Positions 1-8,358 of a DNA stretch of 64,000 nt are shown in pieces; the stretch's first letter is position 1; the number at the start of each line of letters is the position of its first letter. The position numbers were made by a program, and so were the translations under genes. The notes below the pieces were generated by a model. It had not been told where the DNA came from. It searched no databases and was given only the letters and a program-made list of their open reading frames with translations. Source of the DNA: DASUWK01 sp036378435 (GTDB lineage: Bacteria; Chloroflexota; Dormibacteria; Dormibacterales; Dormibacteraceae); contig DASUWK010000070.1 of the NCBI GenBank assembly GCA_036378435.1, positions 15,428 to 79,427 of the forward strand, read 5' to 3'.

Positions 1-648
1 AACTACCCGAACAATCCCACCGCCGCGGTTGCGTCAAAGGAGTTCTTCGAGACCGCGGTGAAGGTGGCCAGAGAGCACGACATCGTGCTGCTTCATGACG
101 CGCCGTACTCGGAGATCTACTTCGGCACCGAAGGCCCGCCCAGCCTGCTCTCGATACCGGGCGGGAAGGACGTCGGAGTCGAGTTCCACTCGCTGTCGAA
201 GACGTACAACATGACGGGCTGGCGCCTCGGCTGGCTGTGCGGTCGCGCCGACGTCATCGAGGTCGTTGCGCAGCTGAAGACGAACATGGACTCGGGAATC
301 TTCCAGGCGATCCAGATCGCGGGCATCGAGGCTCTGACCGGCGGTGAGGCCGAAACCCGCGCCGCCTGCGAGGTCTACGCGCGCAGGCACCGCAAGGTCG
401 CCGACGCTCTGAACGCTGCCGGGTGGGACGTCTCGCCGCCCGAGGCGACCTTCTATGTCTGGGCGCCGGTGCCGCCAGGTATGGACTCCATCGGCTTCGC
501 GAACCTGGTGCTCGACCAGGTTGGGGTGGTGATCACGCCCGGGGTCGGTTTCGGGCCGCATGGAGAGGGCTGGTTCCGGCTGTCGGTCACCGCTCCTGAG
601 TCGCGCCTCGACGAGGCGCTGGAGAGACTGAGTCGCCTAAGCGTCTAG
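1..648 (+). CDS. Class I/II PLP aminotransferase, C-terminal part (LL-diaminopimelate or alanine/aspartate type)
   Basis: The gene enters from the left edge, so its N-terminus is missing. The first visible residues, NYPNNPTAA, are the substrate-loop motif of fold-type I aminotransferases. SLSKTYNMTGWRLGW, about 65 residues in, carries the lysine that binds pyridoxal phosphate and the arginine-rich stretch after it. The C-terminal domain ends normally in the TAG at 646-648. The lysine-motif wording resembles DapL (LL-diaminopimelate aminotransferase, lysine and cell-wall precursor synthesis), but AlaT- and AspC-like enzymes share it, so the substrate is not settled. The stop codon overlaps the GTG start of hflX by one base, so the two genes are probably cotranscribed. 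Confidence 0.85.
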   Translation, partial: NYPNNPTAAVASKEFFETAVKVAREHDIVLLHDAPYSEIYFGTEGPPSLLSIPGGKDVGVEFHSLSKTYNMTGWRLGWLCGRADVIEVVAQLKTNMDSGIFQAIQIAGIEALTGGEAETRAACEVYARRHRKVADALNAAGWDVSPPEATFYVWAPVPPGMDSIGFANLVLDQVGVVITPGVGFGPHGEGWFRLSVTAPESRLDEALERLSRLSV

Positions 649-1937
649 TGACGTCCGCTCCGCCCCAGGAGCGCGCCTTCCTGGTCGGAGTCCAGCTGCC
701 TGGCACCAGCACGCTCGAGCTCGACGAGCAGATGCGCGAGCTCGCCGAGCTCTGCCGGACGGACGGCGCCGAGGTGGTCGGCAGCGACGTCCAGCGCCGG
801 GAGGAGGTCGAGCCGGCGCTGTTCATCGGCCGGGGCAAGGTCGAGGAGCTGCGCGGCCGCCGCCAGAACCAGGAATTCGAAACGCTCGTGTGCAACGAGG
901 ACCTGAGCCCACGACAGCAGCGGAACCTCGAGAAGGAGCTCGACGTCAAAGTCGTCGACCGGGCTGAGGTGATCCTCGACATCTTCGCCCAGCACGCCCG
1001 CAGCCGCGAGGGGCGGCTCCAGGTCGAGGCCGCGCAGCTCCACCACTGGCTCCCGCGGCTGATCGGTGCATACGACTATCACCGGCAGGTCGGTGGCATC
1101 GGAACCCGCGGCGGCCCGGGCGAGCAGCAGATCGAGATCGAGCGGCGCCGCGTGCGCAAGCGCCTGCGCGACCTGGAGACCGAGATCGAGGACGTGCGCG
1201 CCCAGCGCGACATGCAGCGCGCCGGCCGCCGCCGTTCGGAGCACGCCACGGTCGCGATCGTCGGTTACACGAACGCGGGCAAGTCGACGCTTCTGAACGC
1301 GCTCACCGGTGCGGGTGTCCGCGCTGAGAACCAGGTCTTCGCGACGCTCGATCCGACGACGCGGCGCACGCGCCTGCCGAGCGGCGTGGAGATCATGCTG
1401 ACCGACACCGTCGGATTCATCCAGAAACTGCCGACCGACCTCGTTGCCGCGTTCCGCGCCACGCTGGAGGAGGTCACTTACGCCGATGTCGTGCTCGAGG
1501 TTCTCGATGCGTCGTCGCCGGCTCTGCCGCGACACCGCGAGACGGTCGACCAGGTGCTGACCGAGCTGGGCGCTGCCGCCAAGCCGCGGGTGATCGCGCT
1601 CAACAAGTCCGACCTCGTGGGGCCGGCGACACGCCGGCGGGCTCTTGCCGAGCTCTCAGAGCTCGGCTTCCGGCAGGCGGCCGCGGTCTCGGCGCTCGGG
1701 CGCGCCGGGCTGGAGGACCTGGTCCGGTGCATCGAGGCGGTGGTGCGGCGGGAGATGGTCGAGCTCGAGCTGCTCGTGCCTTACGGACGCGAAGAGGTGC
1801 TCGCCGAGCTGCGCGAGGTCGGTGGGATCGACCGGCTCGAGTACGAGCAGGCGGGCAACCACGTGTGGGGAAGAGCGCCGGAGCGGGTGCTGCAGCGGTT
1901 CGACGCCTACCGCAGCCCGACCGCGACTACTTCATGA
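648..1937 (+). CDS. hflX: GTPase HflX
   Basis: A 429-residue protein, normal length for HflX, a ribosome-associated GTPase that splits stalled or heat-damaged 70S ribosomes. The N-terminal domain (about 1-110) is followed by the glycine-rich linker QVGGIGTRGGPGEQQIE and a coiled segment. The G domain begins near 195 with P-loop GYTNAGKSTLLNAL, then switch II DTVGFI and NKSD. The start is GTG inside TAGTG, sharing one base with the stop of the upstream aminotransferase. The 3' end overlaps the 3' end of the convergent lexA gene by 11 bases. No own promoter is visible. Confidence 0.95.
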   Translation: MTSAPPQERAFLVGVQLPGTSTLELDEQMRELAELCRTDGAEVVGSDVQRREEVEPALFIGRGKVEELRGRRQNQEFETLVCNEDLSPRQQRNLEKELDVKVVDRAEVILDIFAQHARSREGRLQVEAAQLHHWLPRLIGAYDYHRQVGGIGTRGGPGEQQIEIERRRVRKRLRDLETEIEDVRAQRDMQRAGRRRSEHATVAIVGYTNAGKSTLLNALTGAGVRAENQVFATLDPTTRRTRLPSGVEIMLTDTVGFIQKLPTDLVAAFRATLEEVTYADVVLEVLDASSPALPRHRETVDQVLTELGAAAKPRVIALNKSDLVGPATRRRALAELSELGFRQAAAVSALGRAGLEDLVRCIEAVVRREMVELELLVPYGREEVLAELREVGGIDRLEYEQAGNHVWGRAPERVLQRFDAYRSPTATTS

Positions 1938-2544
1938 AGCGCATCACGCCCCGAACCACGCCGACCAGGCTGGCCTGCTCGGTCGTGATCGGTTCGTAAG
2001 CGGGGTTCTCAGCCTCCAGCACGATGGTGCCGTCGCGGCGGCGCAGGCGCTTGCACGTCGCCTCGTCCTCGAGCAGCGCCACGACGATCGTCCCGTCCGG
2101 CGCGGTCTGCTGGGGCTTCACCAGCACCAGGTCGCCGTCGAGGATGCCGGCGTTGATCATCGAGTCTCCGCGCACCTTGAGCAGGAACCAGCCCTCCTGG
2201 ACGATGTCGTTGGAGAGGACGATCGTGTCCTCCACGTTCTGCTCGGCGAGGATCGGCTGACCGGCCGCGACGTTGCCGACGACCGGGACGGCGACGGAGC
2301 TGCGCCGCTTCGACTCGATCTCCGAGCCTTCGACCAGCTGGACCGTGCGCGACTTGCTGGGGTCGCGCTTGATCAGCCCGCGTCGCTCGAGCTGGTTCAG
2401 GTGGTTGTGGACGGTCGAGCTGGAGCTGAGACCGACTGCCTCGCCGATCTCGCGCACGCTCGGCGGGTAGTTGCGGACCTTGGTCACATGCCGGATGTAG
2501 TCAAGGATCTTGGCTTGGCGATCGCTGAGCTCTAGTTCGTTCAA
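1927..2544 (-). CDS. lexA: SOS repressor LexA
   Basis: A 205-residue repressor and self-cleaving serine protease of the DNA-damage response. The winged helix-turn-helix (1-65) contains YPPSVREIGEAVGLSSSSTVHNHL. The cleavage site is probably the Ala-Gly in VAAGQPI. The catalytic serine lies in VRGDSMI and the lysine in the segment around TIVVALLEDEATCKR, giving the S24 Ser-Lys dyad. The start is TTG with GGAGG five bases upstream. Three copies of a CGAAC-N4-GTTCG-like box lie upstream, so autoregulation is expected. The neighbour on the other side is a LysM protein under a perfect box, the same layout as lexA-yneA in Bacillus and lexA-chiZ (Rv2719c) in mycobacteria. Confidence 0.97.
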   Translation of the reverse strand: MNELELSDRQAKILDYIRHVTKVRNYPPSVREIGEAVGLSSSSTVHNHLNQLERRGLIKRDPSKSRTVQLVEGSEIESKRRSSVAVPVVGNVAAGQPILAEQNVEDTIVLSNDIVQEGWFLLKVRGDSMINAGILDGDLVLVKPQQTAPDGTIVVALLEDEATCKRLRRRDGTIVLEAENPAYEPITTEQASLVGVVRGVMRFMK

Positions 2545-2553
2545 TGCTGCCTC

Positions 2554-2619
2554 CGAAAATTCGTTTGACGGGCGCGGCCATCCTAGCAGGAAACGCGCGT
2601 TCCCGCAAACCTATGTTCG
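2554..2619 (-). promoter_or_regulatory. lexA promoter with two imperfect SOS boxes
   Basis: Read on the minus strand: -35-like TTGCGG at 2608-2603, a 17-base spacer and -10-like TAGGAT at 2585-2580. Box A at 2606-2619 reads CAAACCTATGTTCG on the plus strand, one mismatch from CGAAC-N4-GTTCG, and overlaps the -35. Box B at 2554-2567, CGAAAATTCGTTTG, is weaker and covers the ribosome-binding site. Confidence 0.65.
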
Positions 2620-2628
2620 CTCAGGGTC

Positions 2629-2658
2629 TTGACAGGGCGAACGGGCGTTCGTCATAAT
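2629..2658 (+). promoter_or_regulatory. LexA-controlled promoter of the LysM gene, perfect SOS box in the spacer
   Basis: TTGACA at 2629-2634, an 18-base spacer and CATAAT at 2653-2658 form a good sigma70-type promoter. The spacer contains a perfect palindromic box CGAACGGGCGTTCG at 2638-2651, so LexA binding would block RNA polymerase directly. The ATG of the gene follows 13 bases after the -10. Confidence 0.85.
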
Positions 2659-2671
2659 CCCCCTCGAACAC

Positions 2672-2989
2672 ATGTACGCAGCATCTCCGTACTGGCGCTT
2701 CGAGGCCGAGCGGCCGGCCCGCAAGTCGGTCGTCCGGCTGCGCAAGGCTGCGATCGCAGTGGGGATGACGATCCTGATCGCCTTCGCCCTCGCCAGGACC
2801 GCGGTGGGGGAGGGCCCCACGGGACTCGTCAGCTATCGGGTCCAGCCGGGCGACACCCTGTGGTCCATCGCGGCCGCGCGCTACCCGGACTCCGATGTGC
2901 GGCAGAAGGTGGGGGACATCGAACGCGACAACGGGCTCAGCAGTCCGATGATCGTGCCCGGCGAGGTGCTCCGGCTCCCAGCCGGCTAG
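2672..2989 (+). CDS. Small LysM membrane protein, probable SOS cell-division inhibitor (YneA/ChiZ-like)
   Basis: A 105-residue protein with a basic N-terminus, one membrane segment at about 26-43 (AAIAVGMTILIAFALA), and a single extracytoplasmic LysM domain at about 53-104 (YRVQPGDTLWSIAA to EVLRLPAG) that should bind peptidoglycan. The layout (short N-terminus, one TM helix, LysM) and the position divergent from lexA match YneA of Bacillus and ChiZ/Rv2719c of mycobacteria. Both of those are SOS-induced and delay septation. The perfect SOS box in its promoter supports the same role. It converges with tadC, leaving a 15-base gap. Function is inferred from architecture and context; sequence identity to YneA outside LysM is not expected. 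Confidence 0.8.
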   Translation: MYAASPYWRFEAERPARKSVVRLRKAAIAVGMTILIAFALARTAVGEGPTGLVSYRVQPGDTLWSIAAARYPDSDVRQKVGDIERDNGLSSPMIVPGEVLRLPAG

Positions 2990-3004
2990 CTAGCGCGTCA
3001 GGGC

Positions 3005-3937
3005 CTAGATGTGCCCGGTCGCGATGAGGATCAGAAGCGCGGGTCCGACGAGGATGATCCAGATGGTGGGGAAGATGCACCCGATCATTGGGAACAGCAT
3101 CAGCAGCCCGGCCCGCCCACCTCTTTCCTGGGCGCGCTGACGGCGGACGGCGCGCAGCGCCTCCGAGTACGTGCGCAGCATCTTGGCGATGGGAACGCCC
3201 ATCTGCTCGCTCTGCGCCAGCGCCGTGACCAGCTGGTTCACATCGTCGAGACCTGTGCGGCGTGCCATGCCGTAGAGCGCGTCCTGCCGCGTGTTGCCGA
3301 GGTGGATCTCGGTCACGACGCGCTCGAACTCGTCGCCGAGGGGGTTCTTGCCTTTCAGCTTGCCGCCGACCTGCTGGATGGCGCCGTCCAGGCTGAGCCC
3401 GGCCTCGACGGAGATCACCATCAGGTCGAGCGCGTCCGGCAGCGCTTTCTGGATGGCGTTGCGGCGTGAGTTGGCCAGCGTGCGCAGCGCGATGCTGGGC
3501 GCGAGGAACGCGAGATAGGTCGCCACGGCGACCACGGCGACCGCGATCAGGGGGTTGAAGCGGGGGAAGGCGATGGCGGCGCCGAGCACGAGCCCGAGGA
3601 CGGCGGCCGCGTAGCGGATGAGGGTGAGGTCGGTGGCAGACAGGTTGGCCGGCCGTCCAGCCTGGTCGAGCTGCTGCTCGATCGCCTGCCGCTGGCCCTC
3701 TGGCGTGCGGCGGCTGAGGAAGGCCCGGGCTCGGCGTAGGAAAGGGGCGATGATCCGCTCGTCGAACGGCGTCTGGAGCTCGATGTCCTCCGCGCGCACG
3801 GTGGAGCCGAAGCTGCGCATCCAGAGCTCGGCCGGGTTGGCGGCCGGCGCCCGGTGCCTGCGGGCAAGGTCGACGCTCACGGCAGCCAGGACGACCCCAG
3901 CGCAGCCGACCAGGCCGAGCGCGACTGCCCCGCCCAT
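3005..3937 (-). CDS. tadC: Tad/Flp pilus inner-membrane protein TadC (T2SF domain)
   Basis: A 310-residue membrane protein of the type II secretion F family. It has an N-terminal membrane segment, a cytoplasmic region, two helices near 105-150, the conserved cytoplasmic loop ALPDALDLMVISVEAGLSLDGAIQQV, and a C-terminal hydrophobic hairpin (GLLMLFPMIGCIFPTIWIILVGPALLIL). TadC partners TadB as the platform on which the pilus or secretion ATPase acts. Here it follows cpaB by seven bases in one transcript. No tadA ATPase, tadB, tadZ or pilin gene is in this window, so the rest of the machine must lie elsewhere or the locus is reduced. Confidence 0.88.
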   Translation of the reverse strand: MGGAVALGLVGCAGVVLAAVSVDLARRHRAPAANPAELWMRSFGSTVRAEDIELQTPFDERIIAPFLRRARAFLSRRTPEGQRQAIEQQLDQAGRPANLSATDLTLIRYAAAVLGLVLGAAIAFPRFNPLIAVAVVAVATYLAFLAPSIALRTLANSRRNAIQKALPDALDLMVISVEAGLSLDGAIQQVGGKLKGKNPLGDEFERVVTEIHLGNTRQDALYGMARRTGLDDVNQLVTALAQSEQMGVPIAKMLRTYSEALRAVRRQRAQERGGRAGLLMLFPMIGCIFPTIWIILVGPALLILIATGHI

Positions 3938-3944
3938 CAGCGCG

Positions 3945-4805
3945 CTACGGGCTTAGGAGGCCGGGCCAGCGCTTCTGGACGTCGGACCCGGTGACCCCGT
4001 TGGCGGAAGTGACAGCCGGGCAGGCCGCGGCCGGCGCGGCCGGCGCGGGCTTGTAGTCCTTGTAGCTCTCGAGCGTGTACTTCAACGAGGCGTAAGTGAG
4101 GAACCAGTTCAGGTACTCGGCGTCGCACTGGCTCACGACCACGGTCAGCGAGCTGCTGACGCCCGCTGCGTGCGCCGTGCCCACCGTTCCGCTGACGGAG
4201 CCGGTGGCATCAGCGACGGCGGGGCCGACGCGGATGACGTGGAGGTTGGTGAACACGGTTCGCGCCTCGGGATAGCGCGATCCCTGCGGCGTCACGGTGG
4301 CGATCACCGAGATGTAGTCGCCAGGCTGGATGTAGCCGGCCACCGCCTGCTGCTCGCCGCTGGGGATCGTCACGGCCACCCAGCCGGCCGGAATTGGCAG
4401 GTACGAGGTGGCCGACCCGACGATCGTGGTCGCCGAGGACGACACCAGGTTGCTCAGGATCGGCTGGCCGGCGCTGAAGTCGACCGCCGCGATCTTGCCC
4501 ACCACCGCGGACGTCGCCGTATAGGCGCCGGGCGGCAGGTTGGCGGAGCTGTACGGCACGAGCTGAAGGTCAGCGGCACTGATCTCTGTGCGCAGCTGAA
4601 TGTCATGTGCCGCGACCACGATGGCCGTCGTCCCGCCGGCCGATGAGCGGCCGCTGGCGATGATCACGCCCGCGAACGCAACGATCGCGACGATCACGCC
4701 GACCACCGTATAGGTCCAGGGTCCAAGGACCGCCGAACCCGTCCGGGGCGCTGACACAGCAGGCCGCGGAGTCCCTCCCACGCTTTCGGCGGGCATTGTA
4801 GACAT
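3945..4805 (-). CDS. cpaB: Flp pilus assembly protein CpaB/RcpC
   Basis: About 286 residues from the ATG at 4805. One TM helix (TVVGVIVAIVAFAGVIIA) is followed by a SAF domain (IVVAAHDIQLRTEISAADL) and the RcpC/CpaB region. The protein helps assemble or gate the Tad secretion channel and may bind the wall. An upstream ATG at 4853 would add 16 residues, but it would run through the divergent tadE-like start. I prefer 4805 because a -10-like TACAAC lies ten bases upstream and this leaves a 46-base divergent promoter region. It is cotranscribed with tadC. Confidence 0.82.
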   Translation of the reverse strand: MSTMPAESVGGTPRPAVSAPRTGSAVLGPWTYTVVGVIVAIVAFAGVIIASGRSSAGGTTAIVVAAHDIQLRTEISAADLQLVPYSSANLPPGAYTATSAVVGKIAAVDFSAGQPILSNLVSSSATTIVGSATSYLPIPAGWVAVTIPSGEQQAVAGYIQPGDYISVIATVTPQGSRYPEARTVFTNLHVIRVGPAVADATGSVSGTVGTAHAAGVSSSLTVVVSQCDAEYLNWFLTYASLKYTLESYKDYKPAPAAPAAACPAVTSANGVTGSDVQKRWPGLLSP

Positions 4806-4851
4806 AAACGCGCCGGTTGTAGCTTCTTTGCGCGTTATCCTCTGCGGCGCC
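4806..4851. promoter_or_regulatory. Divergent promoter region, cpaB / tadE-like operon
   Basis: Forty-six bases separate the two starts. On the plus strand TATCCT (4836-4841) sits ten bases before the ATG at 4852. On the minus strand TACAAC sits ten bases before the ATG at 4805. Both would give leaders of only a few bases. No clear -35 is visible on either strand. Confidence 0.45.
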
Positions 4852-5412
4852 ATGGGAGGGAGTGGCCCGCGGGGGGCTTCGTCTGGCCAGTCGACGGTGG
4901 AATTCGCGCTGTCCGCCGGCGTGCTCGTGCTGCTTTTGCTGGGCCTGCTGGACTTCGGTCGCGCGTTCTATTTCGGCGTCAGGCTGCAGGATGCCGCGCG
5001 CGAGGGCGCGCGCGTGGGCGTGCGTTACGACCCTCAATCGGGCACGCATCCGGGACTCAACGACACCGCCATCGCGGCGGCTGTCAACAATGTGCTGACC
5101 AACAGCGGGATGTCGGCGGCGACGGACGAAGACCAGGCTCCCGGCGGCGCCACGTGCCCCGCCACCAGCAATGGCAACACCCTCTACCAGCCGGGCTACA
5201 AGGACACCGCGTACCCGACGAGCACCGGTCAGACGTACCTCTACATCTGCTACGAGAACACACCCGGCCTGGATCCCCCGTCCGGGACCCCTTTGACCAA
5301 GCTCAACGTGATCGTGCTCTATCGATTCGGTCTGCTCACCGGCTTCCTGCAGAACACGCTCGGGCCGTCGGGGATCGAGATCTACGGCGAGTACCAGGCC
5401 TTGGTCCAGTGA
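4852..5412 (+). CDS. TadE-like pseudopilin/pilus assembly protein 1
   Basis: A 186-residue protein. The TadE signature GQSTVEFALSAGVLVLLLLGLLDFGRAFYFG forms an N-terminal membrane anchor with the conserved Glu five residues into the hydrophobic run, followed by LQDAAREGARVG and an extracytoplasmic domain with several cysteines. TadE family proteins are minor pseudopilins of Flp pili. The in-frame ATG at 4852 is preferred over one at 4828, which would overlap the divergent cpaB promoter. Its TGA overlaps the next ATG, so this is the first gene of a three-gene operon. Confidence 0.85.
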   Translation: MGGSGPRGASSGQSTVEFALSAGVLVLLLLGLLDFGRAFYFGVRLQDAAREGARVGVRYDPQSGTHPGLNDTAIAAAVNNVLTNSGMSAATDEDQAPGGATCPATSNGNTLYQPGYKDTAYPTSTGQTYLYICYENTPGLDPPSGTPLTKLNVIVLYRFGLLTGFLQNTLGPSGIEIYGEYQALVQ

Positions 5413-5933
5413 TGCACCGGGGCTCGAGGGGCCAGTCGATGGTGGAGTTCGCGCTCCTGCTGCCGGTGCTCGTGCTGTTCATCTTCGGCATCCTCGACTT
5501 CGGCCGCTCGATCTACTACTACTCGGCGGTCAGCCAGGCGGTCGGCCAGGCGGCGCGTGCCGCGGCTCTCGCCCCGAACAGCCTGCCTTCCAATTCCGAT
5601 GTGCTCGCGGCTGTGCAGTCCGGCGCGGGGTGGATTCAGCTCGCGCCCTGCCCCAATGACACGCCGACGACCACGGGCCTCCCTGCCGGCCAGGCCTGGC
5701 TGTTCATCTCAAACCCAGGCGGTGCGGACGCCAACAGCGATGGCGCGAATGCGCCTGGAGGAGAGTCGGGAACTCCCGGTGTCGGATGCTCGTCGCCGGC
5801 GCGCGCCGTCACGGGAGACAAGCTGCAAGTCGAGATCGTGTACAACTTCACGCCTTTCACACCATTGATCGCGCAGTTCACGGGGAACCAGTTATTTCTC
5901 AGCAGCACGTCAGTCCTACCGGTGGAGTACTGA
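5412..5933 (+). CDS. TadE-like pseudopilin/pilus assembly protein 2
   Basis: A 173-residue paralogue of the preceding gene. GQSMVEFALLLPVLVLFIFGILDFGRSIYYY is the TadE motif and membrane anchor, followed by SQAVGQAARAAALA. The extracytoplasmic part is Gly/Asn-rich with two cysteines. It starts in a TGATG overlap with TadE-like 1 and ends in a TGATG overlap with the TadG-like gene, so translation of the three is probably coupled. Confidence 0.85.
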   Translation: MHRGSRGQSMVEFALLLPVLVLFIFGILDFGRSIYYYSAVSQAVGQAARAAALAPNSLPSNSDVLAAVQSGAGWIQLAPCPNDTPTTTGLPAGQAWLFISNPGGADANSDGANAPGGESGTPGVGCSSPARAVTGDKLQVEIVYNFTPFTPLIAQFTGNQLFLSSTSVLPVEY

Positions 5934-8302
5934 TGCGCCGCGGGCAGCGGGGGCAGGCGATCGTTCTCATCACGATGATGTTCGGCGTCCTTTGCGGGAT
6001 GGTCGGGCTCGCCATCGACGGCGGTCGCGCCTATGTGGACCACAGCATGATCCAGAACTCCGCTGACGCGGCGGCGGCAGCCGGGGCCACGACATATATC
6101 CGCGACCAGAGCATGGCAGCCCCGTTCACCTTGGCGGAGCAGGCGGTGCGGGATACATACATGCTCAACCGCGGCCTGTCGAGTCCGAGCTGCTCGCCTG
6201 ATTGGGCGGCCCCGAGCAGCGGCGGCTCGGTGAGCTTCTCGTGCACGTTCGGTTCTGACTCGAGCCAGGCCCTTACGATCACGGTGCAGGACTACGCGCC
6301 CCCGTCATCATTCGACGACTTCACGGCCACCGGCAGCCAATCCCTCTTGACCGCCTTGATACAGGTCGCCGGAGCGGCCAACACGGTCCCCATCTCAGCC
6401 ACCGGCTGTGCCGCCACGTGGGACTCGAGCACCTGCGCAGCGGTCCCGCCTGTAGTGCTCGGCACCAGCACCCTCTGCGGCACCGGCGGTGACTCGGTCA
6501 AGCTGGTCGGAAGCGACACGTCCGTGGTGGGCAACGTCGGAACCTATGGCGACGTAGAAGTGCCATCCGGCAGCCATCCGCAGATCGCCGGCGACACGAC
6601 GTACTCGTGCGGCAGCGGCCCGAACGTCACGTCCATGTGCTATCCAAGCGGCGCGGTGCTGCCGTGTGCCACTTATCCGACCAGCAGCTTCCACACCGGA
6701 AAGCCGCCGCAGTACAACATCCCGACGGGGTCGGGAAACGGCACCGTGGAGACATTCACCGGCACTGCTGTGAACCTCGACGGCGGCGTCATCGATTCGA
6801 CCACCGTGTCGAGGCAGGGCTTCGGCACGTCAGGCACTGAGTACTTCGGTTTCCAGACGGGCCCTTACAAGAGCCCCTGCATCTTCCTGGGCGGCGGCGT
6901 GTATGACCTGAAAGGCGTCAGCGGCTATTTCGACGGCGGCGTCATCAGCAACGAGATCCGACCACCGGACGAGCCGGATATCAACGGCGACCCAACGACG
7001 CACAAGCTGGTCGCTGCCAAGCAGCTCTGGAACATGAACAGCGCCACCTGCGCGGGCTCCTTCACCGCGGCGGAGGTGCCGGACGCGACCGGCTTTGCCA
7101 TGACGGTGGGGGACTATGCGATCCGGCTCACGTCGGTGCGTTACGACACCGTCAACGGCCACTCGTACGAGAGAGAGAGCGCACCGTCAGCGTGCAAGAC
7201 GACCACCGTGTCGCTCCCGACCCAGGGGATCAGCATCAATGTCAGCAACGTCCCGGGTGCCCAGGACTACAACGTCTACATGTCCAGCCCGGTACTTTCG
7301 GCGGCTGCGAGCGACGGCGACCCCAACGCCGGCAAGTGCAACGGCTACTTCTACCAACTGGCGACGATCCCCGTGCAGAACTACGTCAATGAAACGAACG
7401 TGGACACCAGCGCCTGCCCGAGCTCTGTCACCAGCGTGCACTGCACGCTTGGAGTCAGCAGCGTGGCGGATCTCAATCTCTGCACCATCGATCGGTTCAA
7501 GAATCTGAAGGGCCTGCTCGCCGGCGGAATCCCCGTGAACTGCACCGCGCTGTTGAACTCGATCCCGGACATCCAGCCGCAGCCGGCGTTCAGCTGCACA
7601 GCATCGGCATACGTCCAGGTTCCACCGCCGAAGGGCACGCTGAAGAACCCACCGATCTCACATTCGTGCGGGTGGCCCGGTCCTTTCGTGTCGTGCACCG
7701 GCGGCTCGTCCGCCACGCCGCCGCCCTACTGCTTGGAGGAGTTCCTGGCGCCGGCCGACGCCAACCTTCCAGACCAGGACGAGGCGGTGAACTATGAGAT
7801 AGGCAACTGGGGCCTCTGCTATGACCCGAGCACTTTCAACTCGATGCTGTGTCCCAACCAGTACGGCGGCTACACGCCGGGTGGTCTGCAGGCAGGCGCC
7901 CCGGTGACGCCCGGCGCCGTCCAGTTCCAGGCCGACTCCGGGGGCTGCTACACCTTCACCAGCAACGACTATCCGTTCCTCTTCAGCGGCTACCAGTATT
8001 CATGGGGCTTGTTGATTCACGCGGGGCCGACGACCTCGGGCTGCGCGGATTCGATCACGCCGGCGTATGGGGGAGAGCTCGTCGGCCACTATTACGGGCC
8101 GTCCGTGAACGCCACTGTGGCCGGCACGACGTCCGACATCCCCGTCTACGGCCCGCAGGCGCCCACGCTCTATGGCTGCTTCATCGCGAGCCGGCCCACG
8201 GTCGACGGCACCAACGGGCTCGCGGTGTATTTCGTGACACCCTCGTCCAACCCCGCCATCGCGATCACGGGGTACGGCATCCCGACCGGCTCGGGCTGCT
8301 GA
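5933..8302 (+). CDS. Large TadG-like surface/pilus-associated protein
   Basis: A 789-residue protein. The N-terminal motif RRGQRGQAIVLITMMFGVLCGMVGLAIDGGRAYVD and the following ADAAAAAGA match the TadG/TadE-like 'putative Flp pilus-assembly' anchor. The remaining 700 or so residues are extracytoplasmic, rich in Gly, Ser, Thr and Cys, and match no domain I can name. A part near 400-520 (YAIRLTSVRYDTVNGHSYERESAPSA, then PGAQDYNVYMSS) looks like a fibronectin-type or adhesin-like beta fold. A surface-exposed adhesive or pilus-tip role is an inference. It ends close to a strong hairpin. Confidence 0.75.
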   Translation: MRRGQRGQAIVLITMMFGVLCGMVGLAIDGGRAYVDHSMIQNSADAAAAAGATTYIRDQSMAAPFTLAEQAVRDTYMLNRGLSSPSCSPDWAAPSSGGSVSFSCTFGSDSSQALTITVQDYAPPSSFDDFTATGSQSLLTALIQVAGAANTVPISATGCAATWDSSTCAAVPPVVLGTSTLCGTGGDSVKLVGSDTSVVGNVGTYGDVEVPSGSHPQIAGDTTYSCGSGPNVTSMCYPSGAVLPCATYPTSSFHTGKPPQYNIPTGSGNGTVETFTGTAVNLDGGVIDSTTVSRQGFGTSGTEYFGFQTGPYKSPCIFLGGGVYDLKGVSGYFDGGVISNEIRPPDEPDINGDPTTHKLVAAKQLWNMNSATCAGSFTAAEVPDATGFAMTVGDYAIRLTSVRYDTVNGHSYERESAPSACKTTTVSLPTQGISINVSNVPGAQDYNVYMSSPVLSAAASDGDPNAGKCNGYFYQLATIPVQNYVNETNVDTSACPSSVTSVHCTLGVSSVADLNLCTIDRFKNLKGLLAGGIPVNCTALLNSIPDIQPQPAFSCTASAYVQVPPPKGTLKNPPISHSCGWPGPFVSCTGGSSATPPPYCLEEFLAPADANLPDQDEAVNYEIGNWGLCYDPSTFNSMLCPNQYGGYTPGGLQAGAPVTPGAVQFQADSGGCYTFTSNDYPFLFSGYQYSWGLLIHAGPTTSGCADSITPAYGGELVGHYYGPSVNATVAGTTSDIPVYGPQAPTLYGCFIASRPTVDGTNGLAVYFVTPSSNPAIAITGYGIPTGSGC

Positions 8303-8304
8303 GG

Positions 8305-8322
8305 GGGCGCTTAAGCGCGCCC
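8305..8322. terminator. Hairpin after the TadG-like gene
   Basis: GGGCGC, loop TTAAGC, GCGCCC starts two bases after the stop codon. There is no U-tract, so the transcript end is a guess. The genes on either side converge here. Confidence 0.5.
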
Positions 8323-8338
8323 ACCGCACTCTCATCCC

Positions 8339-8358
8339 TGCGTTCGCCGGCGAACGCA
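8339..8358. repeat. Perfect 20-bp palindrome
   Basis: TGCGTTCGCCGGCGAACGCA is self-complementary over all 20 bases. A half copy, ACGTTCGCCGGCGAGGG, follows at about 8383-8399. It lies between convergent genes and may be a second bidirectional terminator or a repeat element. It is not a LexA box, because the half-sites are in the opposite orientation. Confidence 0.55.

Noticed and set aside
3011..3469. Long open frame on the plus strand opposite tadC
   Set aside because: GC-rich shadow frame with His/Asp/Gln-rich low-complexity translation; tadC on the other strand explains the region.
8339..8358. Possible SOS box, because it contains GTTCG and CGAAC
   Set aside because: The half-sites are in the reverse order (GTTCG...CGAAC) and it lies between convergent genes, so it is a palindrome but not a LexA operator.
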